This document shows, one piece after another, positions 11,995 to 23,189 of a DNA stretch of 64,000 nt. The position numbers were made by a program, and so were the translations under genes. This stretch comes from Diprion similis (taxonomy: Eukaryota > Arthropoda > Insecta > Hymenoptera > Diprionidae): NCBI RefSeq assembly GCF_021155765.1, contig NC_060105.1, positions 16,401,001 through 16,465,000 on the forward strand, given 5' to 3'. The notes under the pieces are model-generated. The model made no database searches. It was given only the letters and a program-made list of their open reading frames with translations, and had not been told where the DNA came from. Position 1 is the stretch's first letter, and the number at the start of each line of letters is the position of its first letter.

Positions 11995-13690
11995 TTACCT
12001 ACAATCTGTTGTTTCTTCGCAGGGCCTTCGAGAAAGAGCGTCAGCGTTTCCATGTTGTAAACCTGCTCGATGACGAATTTCGAAATCGTACTGTCCGAGC
12101 CTCTCAATCCACCTAGCTACCTGACCTTCGGGGGATTTAAACGAAAGTAACCACCTCAAAGAAGCATGGTCTGTTCTAATCAAGAATTTCCTCCCGTACA
12201 AGTAATGATGAAAGTGGCCTACGGTTTTAACAACAGCTAAGATATCTCTACGAGTAACACAATAGTTTCTCTCGGTTTTACTAAGGACTCTGCTGTAATA
12301 GCTAATCACTCTCTCTTGACCTTGCTGAATCTGTGACAAGACTCCACCTATTCCTGACAAAGAGGCGTCTGTATCTCAAATAAAAGGAAGTCGACCTCTG
12401 GATAGGCTAAAATCGGGGAAAAAGTAAGGTTTTCTTTTAATTTCTTGAAGGCCTCTTCGCATTCCGGAGTCCAGTCGAATGGAATCTTGATTCCTGTGAG
12501 ACGATGCAGGGGCTTGGCAATCGTGGCGAAACCTTTTACGAATCTTCTGTAATAAGTGCAGAAGCCCAAAAAGCTCTGAACTTGCTCCTTGTTCGTTGGT
12601 GTCGGCCAAGCAGAGACCTTTTCGATCTTGGAGGGATCGGTCTTCACTCCTTCAAAGGAGACTATGTGGCCGAGGAAGCTGACTTCTTTCTGGAACAGAT
12701 GGCATTTCTTTGGACTCTTCTTCAGGCCTGCCTGTTTTAACCTGGAGAAGACTTGTTCGAGGTGGTCCACTTCTTCAAAGTCCTTCCCGAAGACAATTAT
12801 GTCGTCCAAATAAACGAGGCAAATTTTCCATGTGAGTCCTTGGAGAACAGTCCATCATCCGTTCAAAGGTAGTCGGGGCGTTACTCAAGCCAAAAGGCAT
12901 TATCTTGAATTGCCATAATCCTCCTAGTCCCGTGAGAAAGGCTGTCTTTTCCTTGTCCAGGGGATCCATCTCAACCTGCCAGTAACCGCTCTAAAGATCA
13001 ATGGTACTGAACCAGGTTGTGCCAGCAATCAGATCGAGCGTTTCGTCGATTCTGGGGAGAGGATAGGAGTCCTTCTTGGTTATGTCGTTCAGGTTCCTGT
13101 AGTCTATGCAAAATCGCTTGGAGCCGTCCTTTTTGTTGACCAGGACGATCGGAGAAGCCCAGGGGCTGGAAGAAGGCTCGGAGTTTCTTCACCTCCTCCT
13201 CCTCCTCCCTGCCGTTGAGGGTGAGCCTCCGGGGAGCTTGTTTAATTGGAGGATTGCTTCCGACGTCAATCTTGTGTTTTACCGACGTACATCTCCCTTT
13301 GTCTCCGCTGTTAACTGCGAAAGAATCTGCGTACTTAAATAAAACAGATTTAAAGGATTCCTTTTGTTGCAAATCCAGCGTGGCCGACGAACTTTCAAAA
13401 AGATTTTCTAGATGCGAAGGGAGCAGATCTCGATGATTGTCTTCGGAGAGCTCCACTTCTCGTACTCTTGGAGGAGTCCAGCACACTCTTCTTCTCTTCG
13501 AACAGAGAGGGATTTCGCGGCTGTTCGACGTCAGAGAATTCCTCTTGGTGGAAATCACGCAATCCTGTGCTGTGAGGAAATCTAAACCCAAAATACCTTC
13601 ATCCTCGATATCTGCCACAAAAACCTTGTGCAGAGAGTCGATACATCCGGAGAGGTTAATCTGCACGATAACCTCTTCCAAAATCGGAGC
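11995..13690 (-). pseudogene. Gypsy A protease remnant, reverse transcriptase and RNase H
   Basis: Downstream of the zinc knuckle the frame keeps only the end of an aspartic protease (GILGLDFL); the active-site DTG segment is missing. The RT follows in pieces: the segment with FCIDYRNLND and FSTIDL is out of frame with gag, ends at a TAG, and continues as [15 protein letters not shown] (12969-12775), then YLDDIIVFG with the catalytic Asp pair at about 12801-12812. The RNase H domain is at 12360-11995 (TDHASLRW, NADALSRRP). At least four frameshifts or stops break this stretch. The block from 11737 to 11994 holds the linker to integrase without a clean frame. Confidence 0.85.
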
Positions 13691-15144
13691 CTCTGCTTTG
13701 CGTTTTAGCACGAAACAATGATTGGCATCATGGCCTTTTCGTTTACAAAATAAGCAAGTTAGAGCGGACCTATTATCTACACTTTCTTTAGCGTATTCGG
13801 ATTTTCCGCCTTGTTGCTGAGAAGAGCCACGACTATTTTTATTATAAGTTCTAAAATTTTGGTTACTCTTTTGACTACCTTGTCTAGTCTTTCCTGAGCT
13901 TTCTTGTGTCTGTTCGGTCAAGGTATTTTCGATGACTTCAACTTGTCTGACTTTGGCTACACCTAGGTATTGTTTTCCTAAAGCTTCTATTTCAAGAGCT
14001 TTAATTATAGCTTCTCCAAGAGTAGAAACGCCTGAAGTGCTGACAGCTAATTTAACTCCAGGGTCATTTATGGCTTTAACAAAAGCTTCGACTGCTATGA
14101 AATTTCTCAAGGTATCTCCATCTGGGATAGCCGTTCGAGCTAAACTTTCGATATCTTGGCCAAGTGTAGCCAAGGCTTCGTCTCGTCTTTGTCGTCTGTT
14201 TTGTAGTTGGGTTAAATAGAGCTTGTTTAAATGCTCACCACCAAATTTTAACCTGAGAGCTGAGCTCAATTTGTCGTAGTTTAATCTCTTAGAAGGAGAA
14301 AGAGTTGACAAAACTGAAACTGCGGGACCTCGTGAACTGACAGTTAAATTATTTGCTATTACAGTAGAGTCCCAAAGATTATGATTTGCCGCTGCTAAAA
14401 ATTGGTTTTCAAAATAGGTCCAAGAAATTAGACCGTCAAAGGTGGATGGTTTAATTGGAGCAGAAGGCCTAGAAGTCGAGAAATGTGACATTTCTCCAAT
14501 TGGGTTTGGAATAGTCTTGTAATGTTGTCCAGGACCGCTCAGAAAAGAGTCGTCCAAGTTTATTTGTGGGGCTACGAGACGAGGGGAAGGCACAGGCAAA
14601 GTGACTTCCTCTCGAATTCTTGGTCTAGCTATTGGAGATATTTGCGCATCTCTATGAGAAAAATGGACAGACCTTGGTCCCGGGGTAGGTTCTGGAGGTT
14701 CTGGGTGAAGAGAACGTGGGGAAGGAACAGGAGTAGGTCGGGCAGAAGTGGTCGGAGCTCCAGGGCCGTTTGACTGTCTCGCCTCCTGAAGGGTTGAAAC
14801 GGTGGCTCGCAACAGCTTGTGGAACTGTGGTCTGACTGCGCTTTCTGCTCTTGCTGTTCCTGGAGGATTTGGAGAAGTTGCTGATGTTGTTGAGCAGCGG
14901 TTTGTAGTTGTTGAGCAGCGGTTTGTAGTTGTTGAGCAGCAGCTTGTTGTTGTTGGGCAGCAGCCTGTTGGTGAAGAGCGGCAGCCTCTTGCTGCTGATG
15001 AATGATCTTCATCAGATCAGCTTGGGTGACCGGGGTCTCACACGGCGCAGAAGTCGCTTCGGGAGCTCGCGGGGAGTCACTTAGAGGAGGATTGTCTCCG
15101 CAGCTTTCCCGGCGACGATAACGAGTTATTCTGCTGGTACTCAT
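13690..15144 (-). pseudogene. Gypsy A gag with Q-rich N terminus and CCHC knuckle
   Basis: Starts at ATG 15144, about 40 bases inside the primer site. The N-terminal 100 residues contain a repetitive Ala/Gln stretch (residues about 50-95) encoded by short tandem repeats at 14880-14990. One frameshift near 14800 leads into the second frame, which carries the capsid-like region (RPSAPIKPSTFDG, then WTYFENQFLAAA) and a zinc knuckle C-x2-C-x4-H-x4-C at about 13715-13757 (CLFCKRKGHDANHC). Gag would form the particle that packages element RNA. The same second frame runs on into the protease and RT remnants, so a Gag-Pol fusion was probably made without a stop. Confidence 0.85.
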
Positions 15145-15188
15145 TTTATAATCACGCAGTGAATCGATTCACGAAAGAAAAGCTCGTA

Positions 15189-15206
15189 ATCCCGATTCTG
15201 ACACCA
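15189..15206 (-). other. Primer-binding site, tRNA-Leu type
   Basis: One base inside the 5' LTR the minus strand reads TGGTGTCAGAATCGGGAT. It starts with TGG, the complement of the tRNA CCA end, and resembles the 3' end of an insect tRNA-Leu as I remember it (two mismatches). It would prime minus-strand DNA synthesis. Confidence 0.6.
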
Positions 15207-15207
15207 A

Positions 15208-15327
15208 TGAAATGGACTCGCGTTTCAAATAAAATGTGGGTACGTGAGCTTAGTTAACGGAATCAATAAAAGGCGTTATGTAAAATATTTGGAGGAAAAA
15301 TGCTTTAATGGCAATATGTGTTTCTGG
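15208..15327 (-). repeat. 5' LTR of Gypsy A, truncated
   Basis: Only the R-U5-proximal 120 bases remain; they match 8455-8574 at 118 of 120 positions. Beyond 15327 the sequence no longer matches, so the U3 part with its promoter is missing. The low divergence suggests the element inserted not very long ago despite its broken genes. Confidence 0.8.
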
Positions 15328-17045
15328 ATAGCGATTCTGGATCTTTTTGCGCTACTTAACGACTCTGCCTAATGTTAACGCCCCGTTGTCAGGCGCTATC
15401 TCGGTATACGTGAGTTACTGATCTATCGGAATTTCTTTATTCTATGGTGAATCGTGAAATTTTTCAAATAATTTACCGGGTTTCGGAATCAGTTGCAATA
15501 ATTCATAACGACAGGTAAGTAACGAGTTTTTAATTTCGGAATAATTTTTTTTTTTCATGTGCTACACAAACGAACGTTGATATTTTTGGAACGCATTATA
15601 ATAATACGTGTCTACAATTCAACTCTTCGATAATAGTATTAATTGAATAAACGTTGATTATTGATTGTGGCTGGGTAAAAATGTTACAAAAATTCAGGCG
15701 GCTAAGTTTGAAACAAGGCGTCAAACTTACATATATAATATACCATCTTGATAAGGCAAAATCTTTCCCACGTTATAATCTACCATATTAACAAGACAAA
15801 ACCTTCCACAAGTGTCTGACGGAATCAAGGTACATACGTAAATAAATACTATCCAAATTGACGTATGACGGCGTTAACTGCTTAAACACGGTCGCCGAGG
15901 GCGTGCTACGCCGGGCGCTAAAACTGTAGACAGTTAACGCCGAAACAGTATCAAGACGACGTTAAAGGTGTAAAACGTCTCAGCGACAGCGAGTAGGCGC
16001 TCTCTTAAATACGGTCGCCGAGCGCGTGCTACGCCGGGCGCTAAAACTGTAGATAGTTAACGCCGAAACAGTGAGCGACAGCGAGTAGGCGCTCTTGACA
16101 GTTTGTTATACCCAAGCCCAACGTAGCATTTGGCACCAAAACAACCATCGCTCTATATACGCAACCATTGTTTACGATACACGTATATAAAGCTTTCCAA
16201 CGCTCAAACAATTTAAGATAGTGCGATTTACTTAGAAAATTCCTATTTCCAGTGTTAATTGTTATTCCTCATCCACAGCTTAATTCTATTGTCTTGTTTT
16301 GTACTTATCGTAAGATTAGTGTATAATCCATTATTCTATAACGTACTTGTAGTTAGTGTATGAGATCTTTTTCGATATAGCTATCGTCTCTTCGTCATCT
16401 TTAGCGGGGTTCCAGCAGCTGTCTGTTTATTATACGTAGAGAAAGAAATCCACACTAGACGGCGAGGTTCGTGTGCGCATTTACAAATATATTATACATT
16501 TTTTCTTGCTCACAAGGAGTGAGTATCAGGCCTACGGCACATGGATTTTGTCCTTGGAGAGATGCTTTATTTGCCTAAAATATAAGCGGTAGCAGAATGT
16601 TCCCAATGTTAATATTTTAACTTTGAGCTCGCCAAGAGATCAAAGGCTCATTATATTGAACTGTGTATGAGGGCTCGTATCTTTTATAAAAAAAGGACAT
16701 CTAAATCTGAACAAAATCCGTTATCCGGAGGCCTGATAATCTCCCTGACACAATTCAGTTCAACGGTATTGCCCTTAAAATCATTATTTTCATTGTGAAT
16801 TTAATTTATTCATTCAATAATTATTCTTCATATAGTTTGACTTGCAAATTTCAAGAAATATACCAATTTCAACATTTACAAGTAGTTCAATTTTCTCAAG
16901 AGTATCAATTCATGTAGAATGAGATTTATTTTTTACGGATTACACCAGTTTCAATCAAGGTGACTCACCTTTACTCATGTATCTCCGAATTCTGTTGGTC
17001 ATTGAACACGTTAGCTATCGTATTACCCAATAATGATTATATAAA
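15328..17045. other. Intergenic with tandem repeat; possible solo LTR
   Basis: No coding frame is convincing. A GC-rich tandem duplication lies at 15883-16105. Immediately after it, about 16104-16515 starts TGTTATACC, contains a TATA-like TATATAAAG near 16193 and ends GCTCACA, which would be compatible with a solo LTR. There is no matching target duplication and no second copy in the window, so I do not call it. Confidence 0.3.
15883..16105. repeat. Tandem duplication, about 123-bp period
   Basis: Two copies of a GC-rich unit with ACGGTCGCCGAG, GCGTGCTACGCCGGGCGC and AGTTAACGCCGAAACAGT start at about 15888 and 16011. The second copy has lost about 30 bases between the AACAGT and GCGACAGCGAGTAGGCGCTC parts. 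The unit itself contains inverted phrases (GGCGC and GCGCC). Confidence 0.75.
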
Positions 17046-18645
17046 TTGAAGATGGCTATGGGGTGGCTAGCCAACGCCGTATTAGATGCGGAGGAGGTCG
17101 AGGACGCGGTAGCTGAGCTGATGGTGAATCGGAGACAACTGCGGGACGAACAGAACCCGTTTGAACTTCGTGAAGTTCAATTTCAGAAACTGTTCCGGCT
17201 TTCCAGGGAGTTGGCTAGCGATCTAGTCAACCACCTTCGACCGCATCTCGAAAGGGATCGATCCCACGGGTTGTCGGTTGAGTGCCAAGTGAGCATGTCT
17301 TGTTAAACTTTTTTTTCACCAAGTTCAATTTGTACAAAATATGTTTGATCAATTTCGAATTGAAGACACTTGGATTAAAGAATGTGCAGTTTGTTTGTAT
17401 AAACTTGTATTTGATAGGTCCTTTGCGCGGTACGCTTCTATGCTGTTGGTTCATACCAACGTGCTATAGGGCAAGATTTCATGGTGGCGATTAGCCAAAC
17501 TGCGGTTAGTCGCTGCTTGAAATCAGTATCGGCGGCAATCAACGATCACTTGCTGCAGCAATGGATCAAGTTTCGAGGCAACATTGCAGAAGCGAGGGGA
17601 AGCTCGTCACAAATTTGTTCGAGCGCCTCAACCGTTCACTGGAGCGGTTGGTGCTATAGATTGCACGCACATTGCAATTCCATCTCCGCAAGAGCACGAA
17701 GAAGCATATGTAAACCACCACGGCTACCATTCCTTGAATGTTTAGATGGTTAGTTAAAATTAACTCATTGTTCGTCCTGATTATTACTACTAAGGTTCAA
17801 TTTTTGAAATCATGCTCGATTTTAGGTGTGTGATCTAAATCTGCGCATATTGAACGTGAATGTCAGGTTTCCTGACTCGAGTCATGACACTCGAGTCATG
17901 ACGCTGCGATTTGGACGCAATCTCCGGTGAGGACGCTTATAGAAATGTGCTATGAAGATGGAGAACGTGGAACATGGTTGCTAGGTGAATACTCATTATA
18001 TGATGTGACATGATCATTGAATAATTCCTGCCATTGTGCGACATCCTGAATTTTTTAATGTTTTTGAATTTCTACACACCGTAATACTATATGCCTCAAC
18101 TATTCTTACCTCACTCTTTACAGGAGATTCGGGCTATCCCCTAGAGCCATGACTTATGACGCCAATCACCAACACACGAGTAGAGACCGCTGAGTTCGCA
18201 TACACTGCAGCTCGTTGCAAGGCACGTTTTTTCATCGAACGCTGTTTCGGAGTGCTCAAGGTGGTCTGGAGATGCTTATCGCAGGTCGGTTATGTATTTA
18301 TTTGACGACGATTAGTTATAAGCTGCACTATGAACTAAGCAAGATAATTGTGCCAATAATTAACCAATATTTTTGGGACAATGCATAACCAAGTTATATT
18401 TTTTACAACGCGATAGCAACGCGTCCTCATGTACGACCACGAAGCGGCAGGCAACATAGTCAACGCATGTGCAACATTGCACAATATGGTGTTTTGCCGT
18501 TGGATGACGTTCCAGCAGAAGGAGGTGACGCTCCTCCAGCAGAAGTGCCTATGCCTATTCCCGAACTTGTAGAAGCACCAGCAGCACTTCGTGGCGAAGG
18601 TCGGCGTGTACGTGAGCAGATTGTTCACGACCACTACGCTGAGTA
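17046..18645 (+). pseudogene. PIF/Harbinger transposase (HARBI1-like), decayed
   Basis: Exon 1 (17046-17288) encodes an N terminus with NPFELREVQFQKLFRLSREL, typical of HARBI1-type proteins, and ends at a GT donor. A 129-base intron (AG at 17416-17417) leads to exon 2, which keeps the frame (VLCAVRFYAVGSYQRAIG). A frameshift near 17573 then precedes the first catalytic block, GAVGAIDCTHIAIPSPQ. The remaining blocks are recognisable but interrupted: VCDLNLRILNVN near 17830, EDGERGTWLLGE near 17955, GDSGYPLEP near 18127 with a stop after it, and FIERCFGVLK near 18230 with the catalytic Glu. HARBI1-type transposases use a DDE domain and generate TTA/TAA duplications. This copy cannot be active. 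Terminal repeats for it were not found. Confidence 0.85.
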
Positions 18646-19325
18646 AGATGTTCATGTGGTATTTCACCTCGACTGCAGTGTTGCCAACTTAGCGGTTTTA
18701 CCGCTAAATTTGGTGGTTTTGAAAGGCTGTTGGTGGGAATATTTACCTGTTTAGCGGTTGGCGGGAAATTTGGCGATTTTTGACTGTTTTAGTGGTAAAT
18801 TTAGTGATTTTTGGCTGTTTTAGTGGGAAATTTTGTGGTTTTTACCAATACCTCATTTTTAATCGGAAATTTTATGGTCTGATTTTTATAATAATTTTTT
18901 TTCCTCAAAAAATGTTAATGAAAAAAATAGAACAATCACAAATTCAAATACACTATAAATGCACAGTCAGATATAAAACCAAATAAACGAAAACTACAAT
19001 CAGACTACCCAAACCCAAGGAAGGAGTCAAACATGATCTCAAATGAACAAACCCCACATCCAGATATAACCCCAAATAAGCCACATAAAAACTCGAATGC
19101 ACAAAAAATTATTTATGTATTTTACATTTAGGTTTTTCAATTTAATATCAGATATAACATTTCTTATCATAAAACACAAACAAACGAAAAATTATCTCTT
19201 TATTTAATAATGAGTAATTTACTAGTGTTAAGCTGAGTATATAATACACATACTTTTTTATAAAAAAATTATATATATGAGCAGGCAGTCTCCTCCAACT
19301 CAGCCACTTTTTTTTTTATCTTCTC

Positions 19326-20232
19326 TCTCGGATATCTGTTCCATAATTGGTTATATAGTGGTACTACTTAAAGATACTCTCTGAGAATTTTTCAGATTTT
19401 TTAATTTACTCGTTTCGGAAATGGTATTTTTTCAAACCCATATATCATGGAAGATTGAAGTCGGACAAAAAAATGATTGTACAAAAAAGTTTTGTTTTTC
19501 CATGAACTATTTAATGCAATTTATATCATATTTTTGATGGCACCAGAAAGGCTATTTTCAGCGAAAAAAAAATGATTTTTTTTTCTTTCAATGCAACACC
19601 TTGAATTTCGCTGTAAATTTTACAGGGTATTGGACAGTATATAGGAAACGTTTAAAAAAATTGGCATCGTGGAACTCGGCATTCTTGCCGGGTAGAAAAA
19701 ATATTTTACGGAGAAAGAGGCATTAAGGTACATCTGAATTCCTCTTTTCCATGAACTATTTGATGCGATACATGTGTATCTATATGCGTTAAATACATCG
19801 CAATATATGTGGCACTAAATACTTCATGGAAAAGAGGAATTCAGGTGTACCTTAATATGTACCTTTCTCGGTAAAATATTTTTTCTACCCGGCAAGAAAA
19901 CCGAGTTCCGCGATACCAATTTTTTTATTCGTTCCGAATATACTGCCAAATACCCTGTAAAATTGACAGAGAAATTTAAGGTGTCGCATTAGAGAAAAAA
20001 AAAATCTTTTTTTTCACAGAAAAAAGCCTTTTTGATGCCATCAAAAATGATATATTTTGCATTGGTTCATGGAAAAACAAAACTTTCTTGTGCATTAATT
20101 TTTTTTGTTCCGACTTCAATCTTCCATGATATATGGGTTTAAAAAACGAGTAAATTACAAAATCTGAAAAAATTCTCAGAGAGTACCTTTAAGTAGTACT
20201 AACATGTAACTAATTATGGAACAGATCCGAGA
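19326..20232. repeat. Long hairpin element inside hAT 2
   Basis: Arms of roughly 430 bases are inverted copies, from TCTCGGATATCTGTTCCATA on the left to its near reverse complement ending TCCGAGA on the right. Matching phrases continue through the arms, for example a GAATTCCTCTTTTCCATG phrase and a GGTAAAATATTTTTTCTACC-like phrase. It lies just downstream of the transposase gene. No coding capacity. Confidence 0.85.
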
Positions 20233-20270
20233 ATTTTATGTGCCGGGATCGATACTAATAATCCACCTTA

Positions 20271-22385
20271 TCATTCGAAACTAAAATCGATTAGTTCACA
20301 GTCAGTCTGCGTTTGAGGGCACGTCCCGATGCCGGTAGTTTTTTTGTACGATTCGTTAGTACCTATTTTTCGTAAGACCTCTGGTGGCAGAACGTAGTCA
20401 TGGCAGCATTTACCGTTTTTTTTCAACCCAAAACGTACTGTCAAAATTGCGTTTGTCATTTCGATGGACATTTTATTTCGCGTTTTATTTTTTACGAGAT
20501 TTAGCTGGCTAAAAATACGCTCGACTTGTGCGTTGGAGTACGGCAATATCAGCATCGATAGAGCAAAAGTAACCAATTCTTTGAACGGATTACATCCTGA
20601 AGCATCCTTATACCTGTTGACTTCATCCCAAAACGCCATAGTGTCGCTTTTATTTGTCCAATTAAACAAATTAATTTTTGAAAGTTGCGACTCTATTGCG
20701 TCAATATTTCTGGTGTCGTCCAAGTATTCAAGCAATGGTTGAATCGGTTCTTTCATTGCCTTCAATACGTTATCGACTGATAGAAGTGATATTTTTTTCA
20801 ACACCATTACGTTCTCTGGCAATCGTTGCTTAAGTTGCTTGAACAGACTTAATAAGAACGTTTTGCATCTTTCGCGGATGCCTTGCTCGTCATTATTATT
20901 CAACTTTCCATCTTTCCTGAGCTGCTCCACTTTTTTTTTCAAACGAATGTCCCAAGTAAAGCTTCGGATCGAGATAATCATCGATTGCGTTCTGCAGAGG
21001 GTCCACTCTACAAGTTGGGAGTAAGAGTTTTTTCGATATTCCTTGAATGAGGATTGTAAGATCATTCAACAATTTTACATGATCATTTTTCTCGCTCTGG
21101 AATGCTTTATTCACGACTTGTATATCCGACAAGATAGGCTTTAAAAAATACAAGTAAAGCATGTTGCCCTCGTCACAATACATGTTATACAGTATCTCTG
21201 CTGTATAACATTTCTCGCTACGTCGCGCGAAATCGAAATGAGTTTTTAACTCCAACCACTGGTCCAATGTTCTATTGACAGCAGGCTCTATAGATAACCA
21301 CCTAGTGTTAGAGACCTGCAGTATCTTGAGAGGTTCTTCACCACAATTTATCGCGTGGTACAATTGCGTATACTTTAATTGGCGCAAAGCTGACTTTGAA
21401 AACCAATTGTACGTCTCGTGAATTAAAAATTCAAGGTTTCGTGGGAGCGTATCAGTCATCGAATGTGACACAGTGAGTTGCAGAGAGTGACAGAGACATT
21501 TTATCAATATCAACGATGGTACTTCCTCTTTTAATTTGACATAAACGCCGTTGTTCACCCCAACCATCACTGACGCATTGTCGGTACCGATAGCCATTAA
21601 GTTTCTTAAAGACAACCCCATTTCCTCGACTACTTTTTTTACAGCATTAACGATGCTCTGGGCATTACACTCTTCGAGCTTTGTCAACGTTAAAAACGTG
21701 GAGATCACTGTTCCGAATTTTTCGCTGTAGTAAATTATACCTATGCCCAATAGTTTGTTCACAGAGATATCATTCGACTCGTCTAATAACAGACTATATT
21801 TTCTGTCTTGAATATCGCTCAGCAGTTCGTTCTTGAAGTGAGGACTTAGAACATTCTTTATTAACATAGCACATTTCGTTCTGTGCATCTGCAGGTTTTT
21901 TCCTGCCTCGCTATCGTTAAAATTGTTTTTGCACAGCTGACCCAAATGATCGCATGAAGCGATTGCGCTATGTGCACAAACAAACATTGCCATCGTGGCT
22001 TCGGCTGCTGATGTGCTCTGTGATTGTGCGGGAAACGAGAGCTTTGCTTGCCGTTGCGTCGAAAAGGGCTCTGCTGCCTGGACGTGCTTTTTTGTGGTAC
22101 TGTGACTAACTAAGTCCACGTATTTGGCCACCAAAACACATTTGCAAAACTTGCAGTGCACCTTCGCGTCCTCGCCTGGAACCTGTTTTTCATTGCATTT
22201 CATATTTTGAGTTTTAATATATGAGCTTGGATGTAAAATTAAAATTTAGGGAGTACTAATCGCCGGCCTATTCGAGCTAACAAATAAGCCAGTACCTGAA
22301 CGATCCAATCTTTCAACAACTTGTCATTGAGCCAAGCTTGTCGAAATTTTTGCGTATACTTTTTCTCTTTTGGGTCTTTCCCCAT
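20271..22385 (-). pseudogene. hAT transposase, two exons, one frameshift
   Basis: A short exon 1 (22385-22296) encodes 30 residues (MGKDPKEKKYTQKFRQAWLN, then DKLLKDWIVQ) and ends at a GT donor. The 113-base intron ends at AG (22183-22184), and exon 2 starts in phase with VPGEDAKVHCKFCKC, giving a BED-like zinc finger (C-x2-C and H-x4-H). The central region has the LLLDESNDIS block with acidic residues and GTDNASVMVG, typical of this hAT group. The C terminus has LPYSNAQVERIFSQLN, the dimerisation segment. The frame shifts once, at a run of nine T (plus strand 20931-20939) between the two long frames. A single-base slip would explain it, so it could also be an assembly error, which a read check would settle. 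Confidence 0.9.
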
Positions 22386-22619
22386 TTTAAATTCGATTTC
22401 AAAGGATTCGCACCATATAAAACGGAGATACTTTATTTACGTTTAACTCAAATGAAATTGCAAGCGCTGGTAATACTCTAGTCAATACTCGAATTCTCGT
22501 AATGAACAGGTGTTTTATCAATGCAAGCGAAGCTAGTCGTAAGTCGACAATGCGAAGTTCGATTTTCGAGTTTCGATGTCGACCCGGCGCTCGAGTGTTC
22601 ACTCGGTTCGTAAGGGTAA

Positions 22620-22793
22620 AGCTCGGTTTACAATAGACGCATACGTTCCCGTTCCCGTGGAAAGTTGAAGTAAACCCATAGTATCGTCTACAATCGCGTG
22701 CGCGTTTTGTTGTAGACGGTACTATGGGTTTCGTATACAACACTCTCCACGGGAACGGAAACAGGAACGTCTGCATGTATTGTAGACCGAGCT
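22620..22793. repeat. Short hairpin MITE flanked by TAA
   Basis: Arms AGCTCGGTTTACAATAGACG and its near complement CTGCATGTATTGTAGACCGA frame a 174-base palindrome, with CCCATAGTA sequences facing each other at the centre. TAA flanks both sides (22617-22619 and 22794-22796), suggesting a Harbinger-type MITE. Confidence 0.8.
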
Positions 22794-23189
22794 TAAAGGA
22801 CGGTATATAATTACCGTGTAGGGAATTAGAAGGTTTTAAGCGAGACTGAAATTGCGTTTCGATTGATTTGTCGGGTACGGGTTTTTGAAGTTTGGTGTTT
22901 TTTTTGGCGGAAAACGTAGCTAGTTCGGTGATTTTTGGTGGGAAATCGTACAGACGAGTCTAGCGGTTTTTGGCGGAATTTGACAATCACCCTAGCCGGA
23001 TTGCGACAATCCGAGTTGGCAACACTGCTCGACTGAACCCCCTTTTCGGGTCGTGGTCGATTCCTTCAGATATTTTTTCAAATGAATTATGTTTTTGTTT
23101 CGATATTTATCATTTTCAACGATTAATAACCTTCGCGAATAAATTAAAATCAGTTGACCCGAAAAGGGGGTTCAGTTGAAGTGAAATAC

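Larger units (their letters stand above)
8455..15327 (-). mobile_element. Ty3/Gypsy LTR retrotransposon A, decayed
   Basis: A direct repeat of 120 bases (8455-8574 and 15208-15327, two mismatches) bounds minus-strand gag, reverse transcriptase, RNase H and integrase remnants in Gypsy order. The right copy is the 5' LTR and is truncated at 15327; the left copy is the 3' LTR and extends to about 8732. A primer-binding site lies directly inside the 5' LTR. A G-rich polypurine tract lies directly inside the 3' LTR on the minus strand (plus-strand C run at 8738-8743). The polyprotein frame is broken at least six times, so the element cannot move by itself. Confidence 0.9.
18676..23027 (-). mobile_element. 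hAT DNA transposon 2 with perfect 8-bp target duplication
   Basis: Terminal inverted repeats CAGTGTTGCCAACT at both ends enclose 4352 bases. The sequence CTCGACTG lies directly outside each end (18668-18675 and 23028-23035), an exact 8-bp target duplication as expected for hAT. Subterminal arrays of a GCGGTTTTTGGCGGGAAATT-like motif lie inside the left (18688-18840) and right (22900-22980) ends. The single gene is a minus-strand transposase with one homopolymer frameshift. Two hairpin elements are nested inside (19326-20232, 22620-22793). Confidence 0.95.
18659..23189. repeat. Older palindromic element split by hAT 2
   Basis: If hAT 2 and one copy of its target duplication are removed, 18659-18675 joins 23036 onward to form a left arm GTATTTCACCTCGACTGAAC followed by a CCCTTTTCGGGTC stretch. 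The right arm (to 23189) is its inverted copy: GACCCGAAAAGGGGG, then TTCAGTTGAAGTGAAATAC. The loop is about 100 bases. The palindrome lies directly after the Harbinger pseudogene. Confidence 0.7.

Noticed and set aside
13437..13721. Plus-strand ORF opposite Gypsy A gag-pol
   Set aside because: Shadow frame of the minus-strand coding sequence; no independent signature.
16104..16515. Possible solo LTR starting TGTTATACC and ending GCTCACA with a TATA-like box
   Set aside because: No matching target duplication and no second copy in the window; kept only as a remark.
22399..22776. 125-codon minus-strand ORF at the right part of hAT 2
   Set aside because: It is mostly the palindromic MITE at 22620-22793 read through; the true first exon is the 30-codon one at 22296-22385.
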